A stretch of 64,000 nucleotides of DNA from Liquidambar formosana (lineage: Eukaryota; Streptophyta; Magnoliopsida; Saxifragales; Altingiaceae): contig CM077823.1 in the NCBI GenBank assembly GCA_039720395.1, positions 9,318,107 to 9,382,106 on the forward strand, written 5' to 3'. Each line of letters begins with the position of its first letter. Position 1 is the first letter of the stretch. This document shows, piece by piece, positions 1-10,800 of this stretch. The notes under the pieces were generated by a model. It saw only the letters and a program-made list of their open reading frames with translations, was not told the origin of the DNA and did not search any database. The translations under genes and the position numbers were made by a program.

Positions 1-1040
1 ATGCAAAGAAACAAGCCTGATCGTGGGGAGATGGAGGCTGGTCCTTCTACAAAATGAAGCAACCACCATAGCAGTTGGGAGAAGGTAACTTCCAATCGGT
101 TAAAGAGAAGACAGCCCACTATAAATTGCAGATTTGAAGATTGAATGAGGGTTCCACAACCAACAATCCTTCTCAGGATCCTTATCATAGGAGTTGATCA
201 ATTTAGTTTAGCTTTCTAGTTTTCCAGCAAACAATCTTTCAATTTCATGTAATCTTGCTTTCGGTTCGTGTTGGATTTTAAGCTCTTGTGGATTTCATTT
301 TCGAATCATGTTTGGTAATGTATTGCTTTCATTTTTTTCATTTGGTTTTAATGCTTACATGTGTGTTTGGTTTCTTTTGTAATATTCACGCCTGAACCTT
401 GAGGGAAGAACCCCTTTTCCTTCTTCAATCGCCTGAAAATCTAAACATCAATTCGTAAGGGGTTGTGAACGCACAACTTCAGGCTGAATGTCGGCCCTGG
501 CACGCCCGCAAAATCCACCGACCTAGGAAGACCATTTTTAGTGCAAACAAGACCATAAACAATTTATTCACTTTTCTTTTCTTCCCCTCATCTTTCTCAC
601 ATTCTCAATAATCACACAGACGAATAAGAAAAGAAAAGAAAAGAAAAGAAAAGAAATAAGACCATTTATTGTTTGTAATCAAAACTCTACAAGGTTTAGT
701 TCAGCTTCCTCTATTATTTAAAGTTTAAACAAAACAGAACAACCCATAAGATCCAAAATTCCTTTTTTCTTCTCAACTCTCGAACATTTCCACTCAACAG
801 AGCCTAACACTTTTATGTAACTTCATTAAGGTCAGCCTTTATCTCCCTTATTCTCTTCATCCAGGTAAATCTTTCATTTTATCCTCAGTATTCTCAGCAA
901 CAAATCAAACACGAAAGTATCAATCACTACGTCACCATTTAAACTTAACAACATGCAACATAGCACTCAAAATTTTCTTTTATTTTCCCTAGGTTTCTCA
1001 GACACCAAACAGCGAAATAAGAAAATGTGTAAAAATAAAA
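1..1040. other. gene-free stretch, presumably MORF intron 1
   Basis: No coding segment of the MORF family, or of any family I recognise, is visible on either strand. The stretch follows the GT donor of the minus-strand exon ending at 1047, so it is probably intron. A short AAAAG microsatellite lies near 625-655. Positions 1-560 have a more balanced base composition and may be an old repeat, but I could not classify it. Confidence 0.5.
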
Positions 1041-1046
1041 ACTCAC

Positions 1047-1420
1047 CTGATGTTCAAGCCCTTGGCACAAGTTTGGACATATGTCTCGACCATCTGTTCA
1101 GGGGTGGGCTTAGGGCTTTTAGGGAAATCCATAGTGATAAGCCAGTGATTGTAGTCACATCCCTCGAAGAGAATCGTGTCGGGCGATATCTTGTCATCGT
1201 CGTTGCTGTTGTTGTACGATCTCGCCGACGAGAGGGAGATCGAAGATGTTTTGAACAGTCGAGATTGGATGGGGAGAGTAGGAGATGGCGATGAAGAAGA
1301 AATGAGGGATTGGAGCAGAGGAGAAGAAGATGCAGAGATTGCAGGGAGAGAAGGGTGGTGGTTGATGAGAGAGGAGAGGGCAGTTAGGGTTCGTCTGACT
1401 CGGAGAGAGTACAGAGCCAT
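1047..1420 (-). CDS. MORF1-like organellar RNA-editing factor, exon 1 (partial gene)
   Basis: Multiple organellar RNA editing factors (MORF/RIP) bind pentatricopeptide proteins and are needed for C-to-U editing in mitochondria and plastids. The start is the ATG at 1420. The first 65 or so residues are rich in Ser, Arg and Leu with few acids, as in a mitochondrial targeting peptide. The conserved MORF block follows (FEGCDYNHWLITMDFPK, then PTPEQMVETYVQTCAKGLNI). The exon ends at 1047 in AG/GTGAGT, splitting a Ser codon at the point where the family continues with a V-E-E-A-K type sequence. No later exon lies in positions 1-1040, so the gene runs off the left edge. The block is closer to MORF1 than to MORF3, MORF5/6 or MORF8 as I remember them. 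The family call is firm and the paralogue call is moderate. Confidence 0.88.
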
Positions 1421-1478
1421 GAGCGGTCGTCGTGGTGGTGGTGGTGGTGGTGGTGATGGCTAGAGAGAGAAACTGACG

Positions 1479-1500
1479 TTTTAGGGTTTTAGGGTTTTAG
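1479..1500 (-). promoter_or_regulatory. tandem telo-box motifs upstream of the MORF gene
   Basis: Read on the minus strand, the segment contains two overlapping AAACCCTAA units 59-80 bp upstream of the MORF ATG. Telo-boxes of this kind are frequent near the transcription start of plant genes for translation and organelle functions. The motif is visible; the function is inferred. Confidence 0.5.
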
Positions 1501-4186
1501 ATAGTAGGATTTGGGGTTTTAGCCGTTTAGGCTTGAGAGAGTGAGGGACTCTAATGTGACTCGGTGAAGTAAACGAGTTAGGGGGACTGATTGGATAGTC
1601 TTGTGTGTATGTCGCTCGGACCCAATGAAATGTGCAGATTAAGAGGCCCGAAGATTCTCAGGTCCGTGAAATCTATGCGTCGAAATTTTAGGTGGGCCCT
1701 GCATTAGAGAGTGAGACGTACTTTATATGAACGGTCCAAATCCCACACCATCGTCCAATAAGTAGATAGTATCCTACCTTTGTAACAATATTGGCTTCTA
1801 GGAGTTCGCTTAGAACTAGGGATGGTAAGTTCTAGGGATGGTAATGGGACGGGTTTGAGAAAGGGCACTCTTGTTTTGATCCTATCTTATTAAAGATAAT
1901 TTATTTCTAAACATGTCTTAATTTCATATCGGAATGGATTGAGTCGGGGCGATAAAAATATGTAAGGCGAGAAGGGTTTTGTTGAGTTATATACATTGAT
2001 AGAATACAAATTCTAATTAAAAAGGGAAAGAAAAAAAATCAATTTTTAATCACATATTTCACTCGTAAATTTTTGCCACTTTATGGTTTTTGTGAAGCAA
2101 ATACTAAAAAAATTTCTATCCCCCTTTCTCTCTCTCCTCCGTACACCCAAGAGCCCTCTTTCACTCAATCCCCCTTTCTCTCACTCTAAAATGCTGAAAA
2201 TGAGTGAAATGGGTTGGGATTTGGGTGTTTTAGGGGCACATGCGGCACTAAAAGCTGAAATAAGAGGTACTGCCCAATTCACTCGATTCATTTGTCCATT
2301 CAGTCGACTCAAAATTCCATAATTACCATTTTTAATTTTTGTATGATTCAGTCAACTGAAAGCACAGTTCAATCAACTCATTTAGTTATTCAATGAAAAT
2401 AAGCAAACAACCCCCTATTTGAATCTAAATAAAATTTCAAAAAGATCAAATTCCAAATATATCAAAATTTCATTTTTATGTTTTAGTACAAAATCTGACT
2501 CCCGACAAATTTTTCAAAAACAAATATGTAAGAAACACAATTCAAACATGCTAATAAAATCCTATAAAATCACAAATGTCTTATAATATTATAAACTTCC
2601 ATTACCGCAAAAAATTATCTTTAAAAACGAAGATTTATGAAAATTCATTTTTTTCCCAACACTTAACCAAATTTCAGTAGCTTAAACCTCGAAGTTGCAA
2701 ATAAGGCCAAACCCACTCTTAAGGATACTTGATGCATAAAAACAAGCATCAAAATACATTCAACATTATCATCATACATATGGATTATTCATATATAAGG
2801 TCATCCGACAAATCAAGAAATTAACTTTGCTAATCATATATTAAACCCTTAATACTCTATTTAAAAATTACGGGTGTTACAAATTAGATCATATCTATGC
2901 TATAATATAAAAAACAATATATTAATGTGGTTGTTTTCTTATATTGTTGCTTTCTTTCACAACATACTGACATATAACATACTCTCATAATTTTCTTTTA
3001 TATTTTTAGAGAACTCATTCCAAATCTTAAAATCTTAGCTCACTCTATTTTCTCTCCATGCCAATTCCTCTCTCTCCCTCACTAGTTTCTCTTTTTTTAC
3101 GCCCAAATCTTGTAATGCCCAAATGTAGGACATGTTGTAAATAGATGATTTAAAATTAAACCTTTTATTTATTTCTTTTATTTTACTTTATGATGGTAAA
3201 TAAGTGAGGTGGAGAATTAGAGGTAACTCCCACACCACAACTTACTATATCATTATGGTTGGAGGTTACTCATATTATTTATTTATATATATGTTGTTTT
3301 GAGATCTTGTACATATTGAAAATTTACATCATATATATCTCCATGTTATTATACATCTTTGAGTTCCTTTCATGTATTTTAATGAATTATATATTGTACA
3401 TTTGGAGCATACGGGTGATTTGAGGTACGTGAAAAGTTTTAACTACACACAAGGTTACTCAAAGAATCATTGTATCTTGGGAAAAAAATGTTATGTAAAC
3501 CCAGTGCAGACGGTAACGTATTTTCTTTAAGGATAATGTTTTGCAGTGTGCCTTGATCTATATTACAGGTTATTTCTAAACTTTATTTTTTATAATATTA
3601 TTGTTGTTGATTATTATTCATTATATTTATGTTGATGATTATTGTGTTATTATTAATTTAATAGAAATTTCTAACAATATTTCCAACAGGACCTAACACC
3701 TTACCTCACCTCATCCATCTTGGCCCCTTCGCCTTAGGAATCTTGGCTCTTGGTTCTTGGCTCTTGGCTATTAGCTCTTGGTCACTACACATCCTCCTTT
3801 TCTCTCTCTGTTTGTTTGTTTTTTTTTTTTTTTTCTGTGATTGTCGAATTTTATATTTTTTTAATAGTAAGCTTTTTTTCTCTTATTTCTCCTTTTAATT
3901 AGACTAATTTTTTTTTAAATTGTTGTGCAATGCGCAAGTCACTATCAGTATCATTTTATAATGAAATTTTACAAGTAGAGTTTTCATGGGATATTGAGCC
4001 TAATTATAGGACCGCTTTCATATAATAGTTCTAAAAATAGAAAGTGGGTTGTTAATTCCTTCCCACCAATGTGCCTTCTTTATAGAATCATAGGTCATCT
4101 ATTAATTTATCAGACAATTCTAACATAAAAATAGCAATGACTGTCAAATCATAATTTTTTTTAAAAAAAAATAAAAAATTACTCCA
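1501..4186. other. AT-rich intergenic stretch
   Basis: No gene is recognised. It contains CT-rich and T-rich tracts and short AT repeats. A sequence near 1825-1850 resembles one end of a decayed MITE, but no matching second end was found. The open frame at 2083-2322 is in low-complexity CT-rich DNA and looks accidental. Confidence 0.5.
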
Positions 4187-4211
4187 TAATTAAAGGAGAA
4201 AAACTTCAGTG

Positions 4212-4247
4212 GAACTGTGATACCACGTCAGCTGACGTGGTATCACA
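4212..4247. repeat. subterminal perfect palindrome of the MULE, left arm
   Basis: TGTGATACCACGTCAG is followed directly by its exact reverse complement, giving 16-bp arms with no spacer. Each arm carries an ACGT core of the TGACGTGG type recognised by plant bZIP factors. The same arms occur in the right end of the element with a 4-bp spacer. Confidence 0.85.
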
Positions 4248-7200
4248 GGCCAATGAAAATGGTTGAAAGTGGATGTTGCAGGTACTAATTTACATGTTAG
4301 AAATTCTAACCGCATGAGGCACAAGAGTCTTGACTCCGTTAACGGTGAAGCTCAAATTCAAAATGTAAGTAACCGCCAGAAATTGAATTTCAATATTCAA
4401 CAAAGACCATCAATAAAGAAGACTAGTAATCGAGCACACGCGGTGCGTGTGCAACACATTTTTTCAAGTTTCCATTCTATCAGTGGGGTTTTTCAAAGTT
4501 GGTAAAATTACCAAATCGACTATTAGTTTTATTAACTTATAAGGATATTTTAGTATTTCTAGGTACAATCCAACCACAAAGGGAATTAGCTTTATATAGT
4601 AGTATAGATGAGTTTCATTCTTTCTATGCAGAACGTGGCTGGACCTCTCTCTCGTCACTCTATTTTCTCTCTATAGAATTTCTGACTGTTTTCTCCGATG
4701 ACTTGATGAGGCTACCATCTTCTCTAATGATCCCAGCATCTCCGATGACAACCATTGTCTCAAAATAGCACTGTTTGTATTTATACTGGTATTCTTTTCT
4801 ACTGCATATGTTTTCGTTTCCAAGTTTGGTGCCAATAGTGCAAGTTATTAGGAAACATAACTATGCCAACCATGTGTTTGATAAAATGCTTATGAAACAA
4901 GTTTGTTCTTTAGTTTTGGTTCAAACACCCCAGACACCCTTAGTCATGGGGTGGTTTTCGCTGTTCTGTATAATATTTATGGGACTTATAATTTATTTGT
5001 TGTTTCCTATATGTTGCGTTCAGTTCAATGTTAAGTTTGTTTTTTTGTTTGTTTTTTTTTTTTTAAGGGTTTGAGATGGGGTATAGTTTTTGCTAATTTG
5101 AAGATGGTGTTTGTATTTGTAATTTAAATTTATAGATGCCACCAACGGTTTCTACAGGTTCCTCTTAAAAACTTTGTTATAAATCTCACCAGAAACATGT
5201 ACATATATTAATGTTGTTTGCCAAGTTATCTTATTTCTTATAGTTCCATTGACAGGAATGCAGAAGGATTAGCGAAGAAAAAAAAAAGACATTAATACAG
5301 GAGGATCTTGGATCTATAGGGTGCATGGATAAGAAGCAGGGAAGCTCACTTGGCTTAAGGAATAAGAAAGATGCATTTGCTAATATGAAGTTGTTTTCGG
5401 GCTGAATTATGTTGTTCTTTCCTCATTGTGATTATTTGAAATAACTTTCCTTTTTTTTCCCCTAATTATTTAGGACAAAGTTGTAAAAAAAAATTGGACA
5501 ATTTATGTTTCACTGATTAAAATCATTTAATCACCACCTTATATTTCGTGGAATATTTGCTTGATTCCACCTTTCCTCTTCAAACAGCTTCATCCAATGT
5601 CAATGGAATAGATGCAATGCTAGTTCATCATAAATTGTTAAACTGAATGCAAATATATCTCCAAGTCGTTAGGGTTCTCAATAATTGGAACTATTAAAGT
5701 CCTAGTGGTGCCTTGACTAGTGTCTAGCAGCATAACCAAGTAAATGGACATGTTTAACTAACCAATGTAAAATGAAAAAAAAATAAAAATAAAAATTGGA
5801 AGGCTAGGAATCCAAGATAAAACAATTGAACCCATATTTTGTATGTCCGTATATTAAAGTCCTATTACTTTTTTGTAATCCTAATTTTATCGGACTTGCA
5901 TGCATATTGATAAAACTCTACATCCCTATTAATTCTTCTCTAGAGCCACCAACAATAATCCTTCTTCTTTATGGTGAAAATATAACCCACCTATCTATAT
6001 TAAGGTGTCTTCTTTTTGTAACAAAAAGTAATACTATACTCAAAGGAAGGATGTGCAAAAAATCACTCCATCGCCAATCCAAACCAATTCATTTCAATCG
6101 CCATTCCAAACCAATTCGTCTCATTCCGCATCGATCCCAATGGTTTTTTAGAGGTTAGGCAATGTAGTTTGGATATATTAAGCAGCAAATTAAACGGTTT
6201 GGTTTGGTTGGTAAGTTGAATTTTGTCAAACCGCTGATAAACCAAATTGACTCGCCACATATAATATATGTATAAAATTATAACAATAAAATTCCCCTCC
6301 AGGATATTTGAAAAAACAAAGATGAAAAGCATTGGAAAAAGTGACATGGTTATTCATGGAAATTTGTAGGACCTTGAGAAAACAAGAATTATAAGAACCT
6401 GCAGAAATTTATAAATACAAAGATCATCTTCAAATCACCAAAAACCCCATCTACCAAATAAATTCAGAAAAAAAACGTCTACTGCACAAAGGGTATACCC
6501 CATCTCTAAACATATAATGCTGCACAACATGTATGCCGCCTCTTCAAACCACCAAAAGATCTACAAATCATGAGAATTCCAATTGCTTGCCTTCTTGCTG
6601 CTCGTGCCTCTATTTTCTCGGTGTTGCTTTGGAATAAATATGAATTGAAAGCACAATTATGAAATTTTTCTATGGAGATGAGAATGGCCATTAAAAATTC
6701 CACCATTTATCTCAGGTCAATGAGAAGCTTCGGCCTGTAAAAAGAACGAAAATAAATAAATAAATTGAACTTAACATTAAATTGAAAGCAACATATAGCT
6801 AACAACAAATAAATTTATAGTCCCACACATACTATGCAGAATGGACGACCAAGAGTGTCCAGGTGTGGTTGAATCTAAACTACAAACTTAACAATAAACT
6901 CTTTTCACAAGAATTTCATCAAACACGTGGTTGGCATAATTGTGTTTCCTCATAAGCTATACTATTGCACCAGACTTGAAAAAGAAAACATTGAGTAGAG
7001 AGTAGAAAAAAAAAAAAAAAAAAAAAAAAACATAAGAGTAGAGAGAAGACCAGTACAAACACAAATAGTGCTCGTCGGAGACAATGACTGTCATCGGAGA
7101 TAACAGTGGTCTTTGGAGAAATTCTAGAGAGAGAAAATAGAGTGTAGAGAGAAAGGTCCAGCCACGGTTTGCACAGAAAGAATGAAGCTCGTTTTCTTTG

Positions 7201-7363
7201 CTAGTGGTCTTTGTTTGATACTTTGAAATTCAATTTTTGGCGGTCACTTAGATTTTGAATTTGAGTTTTGCCGGAGTCAAGATGCTTTGTGCCTCACCTG
7301 GTTAGAATTTCCGACATGTGAATAGTGTCTGACAGATCCACTTTCAACCATTTTCATTGGCCT

Positions 7364-7399
7364 GTGATACCACGTCAGCACCCTGACGTGGTATCACAG
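7364..7399. repeat. subterminal palindrome of the MULE, right arm
   Basis: The same 16-bp arms as at the left end, here separated by a 4-bp spacer. Both arms match although the rest of the terminal repeats have diverged. The palindrome is about 430 bp upstream of the MLO ATG. Confidence 0.85.
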
Positions 7400-7418
7400 T
7401 TACACCGATGTTTTTCTC

Positions 7419-7814
7419 TAATTAAAGATGTGAAGGAAAAATGAAAACATAGAAATGAGAAAGACCATCAAAAAGTCTAGCAGACGAGATATATAGTAGA
7501 TATATATACGGAGTGTATCAGGTATCTGTTAGTTTACATACATGTGATGGAGAGAGAGATTTCGCAGCAACTCCAATGCAACAGTCGGTGGGTTCGTTTG
7601 AAATCTGAAACCACGGACAAAGAACAAAACAATAAAATATACATCCATGTCCAAGATTCCATACTAGAAAACTGAGCAAAAATGGTTCCTCCTTTCCTTG
7701 ATCCTCCACTTTCTCTTCTTCCCCTCACTTTCCTCCACTTGGGTTCCTTTTTTCTTCACAAAGCGGTATTAAAGTCTGTGTGTAAAGGTTCATGGGTTGT
7801 TGTTGATGTGAGCA
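7419..7814 (+). promoter_or_regulatory. presumed MLO core promoter and 5' leader
   Basis: Only about 390 bp lie between the Mutator element and the MLO start. A TATATATA motif at 7501-7508 could be the TATA box. A CT-rich leader at 7682-7735 is typical of plant 5' UTRs. An in-frame stop just precedes the chosen ATG. The transcription start was not determined. Confidence 0.45.
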
Positions 7815-10800
7815 ATGGGAGAAGTGATAAGGCAAGGGAGGTCTCTGGCAGAGACTCCAACATGGTCGGTTGCATCACTCGTTACAGTCATGGTTTTCCT
7901 CTGCCTTCTGGTGGAACGCTCCATATACAGATTTGGAAAGGTTTGAGGAAACACTTCTGTAGTAATGTCTAAGAAAATGTGGGAACGTGAAAAAAATCAA
8001 TTTTTTATTTATTTATTTTTAGTTCTGTTAAGGGATGTTGTTATTTTCTTCAGTCCCAAATAATGAAAATTCTAGTTTGGGAATTTTATTTCCCTTTTTC
8101 TGCTCTTCTAGCAGTTTCTCTGCTACCAAACAGAGCATCGAAGAACATTTTGCTCCAAGACTCTAGAAGTTAATTGGTATTAATGTCTTTTTAGTTGCTG
8201 AGGAAATGTGGGAAAGTGAGAGAAATCAAACTCAAAATCAAAATCTTATACATGTTGTTTTGGTTTCCAGAAGATGACAAATTTTAAGGTTCAATACTCC
8301 ATTTTCTTTTCTTTTCCCTGATTTTATTGGCAACAAAACATAGTATTGAAAAATACTTGGTTAAATTTGGAGAAGGAACTGTATGATTTTTTGTTGTTGT
8401 TGTTTCTCTTGAATGTGATACAGTGGTTGAAGAAGACTAGGAGAAAGGCTCTGTCAGCTTCTTTGGAGAAGATCAAGGAAGGTGGGTGAGTATGGGGATT
8501 TTGGGTTCTCTTGTGATTTGTTTGTTTATTCTCTCTCTCTCTCTGAGGTAGTTTAGAGTGAGAGTTGAGACATTCTGAGAGTACATATGATATGGTTTTT
8601 TGGTTTTTGATGTAGTTTGTTTGTTTGCACTCTCTTTCTCTCTCTCTCTCTCCACCCCACATCAACTACAATTATGTATTAATGCATGCTGGTCATATTA
8701 TGATAATATATATACATCAGATGAGTTTTTGGTCTTTGATTTGTGTTTATGTTTGTGCGTAGAGCTGATGCTACTTGGGCTTATATCTTTGTTGCTGGGG
8801 CAATGGGCAAGGGGAATTTCTCAGATCTGTGTAAATTCATCCCTCTTCAGCAGTCGATTCTATCTTTGTTCTGAGGAAGATTATGCCAACAATGCGAATG
8901 TTTTATTAGCAAGTTCCTTTTCTGTCTCGAATAAGTCTGATATTCCTCCAAGAGGAATCAATACTCCTTCATCTCATCAATGTGGTGAGGTAAATTGCTT
9001 TTACTTGTTCGAATTTGGTTAGGTGTTGGGGTGGGTAAATGACCTGTACTAATGCTAATGGTTAATTGCAGGGTCGCGAACCATTTGTTTCGTACGAAGG
9101 TCTTGAGCAGCTTCATCGGTTCTTGTTTGTTCTCGGTATCACTCATGTTCTTTATAGCTGTGTGACGGTTGGTCTGGCTATGAGCAAGGTGCATTCTCTA
9201 TCTCCCTGACTCCATTCCAGGTCTACATTTGGAGCTTCTCATTTCGATCATATGCGCGGTTTTTACTTCTGCACCATTATGTCTGGACACCATGGTGTTG
9301 TTTTCTGTGACATTTGAAGGCATCCTTTGGAATGGGGTAATTTGAAGGAAGATGATAATAATAATAATAATAATAATCAGAACAACCATGTCTTTTCTTG
9401 AAATTCTGAAATGGTCCTTGTAGTGCAACTGAATAGACTGAGTCAAATGATATAACTCTACTGACCACTCAAGGGAGCCTTCTTCCAACCAGTTGGGGTT
9501 GGCTAAGGGAATTATTTTCTCTCCTTATTGGGCTCCATTTATTCTATTAAACTCATTTAAATGCTATGTAGAACAAAATATCATGCTTTTCTTATTCATG
9601 CAATGTCGATAGTTCCTTAATGCATAGGTTTATTTTTTTCCTCATTATTTGTCTTTGTAGATTTACAGTTGGAGAAAATGGGAAACCCAGGCAAGCTTAG
9701 TGGCTGATGGAAATTTGCAAGGTACAGAATGAAAACGAATCGAATTAGATAACTGATTAACTCATGAAGCTCCTTTCCTATTTGTTTCATGGTCAATTTT
9801 CTTAGGAATGGAAAAGTAGTTTGATTAATTGAATCTTGCTCAAATTTGGAGCATTTTGATACAGTAGCTATAGGGATGCCAGTTTTGAGGCCATGTTGGC
9901 ACTCGGCACCATTTGTTTGTCCATTTTTCATCCATGTGGAACATCAAAATGGAATCGACATGGGTCTTTAGTTATTTTAAAAGAAATTGGTCATTGTTGT
10001 TGAACAGTTAGTTTACCGAACAGATGGGGACTAGGTAGTTATTCTGGATTGCAGAGCAGAGAGTAAACAAACCAACAATATGGCCATCTACTAGTTAGTT
10101 GATTGCACTGAAGGTTAAATGAATAAAAATTTCTAACTAAATGATTCATAAGAAAGCAATGATCATATTATTTTGTATGAAAGCCCAACAAGGTACCCTT
10201 TTTTTTTTCATGGGTTTGATTTTTAAAGGGTCATGATTCCTACCTTGGTTTTCACTTGTTCTCAAGTCACAGGAAAACCAATGAAGATACACAAATTAAT
10301 TGGAACAACCTTGGTTGAGGTCACATTGGTTCGGTTTAGTCCTTGGGTTGGGAGGATTTAGGGCTGTGAACAGAAGAATTTACTTGAAACCCTTGACATG
10401 GGTGTCGAATCGAAGAAAAATGAATTGTCACAACCCGGCGATCAAATTCTTGGGAGCTTTAATCTGGCTCTTGTTTTCATTTCACTGATTTATGGGCATT
10501 TAAATAAAGAATTTTACAAATGTTCTCATGGAAGAAGATGATGGTATATATGAGCTCTCGGAATCACACACACACTAATAGAGGGTCAGTTTTTGGGTAT
10601 GATTGTTTACCCAACCAGTCAAAACCCAAAGCAGACAAACTTTGGCCAGTTTAATTTCTTTCCAAACCTCGCCAGTTTGGTTTTTTATGGGTATAAAAAA
10701 GAAATTAATAAATTTGGTATCTGCTTCCCTACTACAGTATTTCTTTAGTGATCCAGACACTTGAATGACATTGGATCAATAGTTGTAGTGCCAGATAGGG

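Larger units (their letters stand above)
4196..7418. mobile_element. non-autonomous Mutator-like element (MULE) with long TIRs
   Basis: The two ends are long inverted repeats, roughly 4196-5190 and 6375-7418. They begin GAGAAAAAC on the left and end GTTTTTCTC on the right. Immediately outside lies a perfect 9-bp duplication, TAATTAAAG, at 4187-4195 and 7419-7427, which is the diagnostic target duplication of Mutator elements. The right arm has about 230 bp (near 6513-6740) that is absent from the left arm. The core, about 5190-6375, shows no transposase motifs, so the element depended on a partner. The arms have clearly diverged by substitutions and indels, so it is not a fresh insertion. It sits between the divergent MORF and MLO genes and ends 396 bp before the MLO start codon. 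Confidence 0.92.

Noticed and set aside
1176..1463. Plus-strand open frame opposite the MORF exon
   Set aside because: It is the reverse shadow of a real exon with clear family similarity and splice donor; its own translation is acidic low complexity with a Gly run from a GGT repeat.
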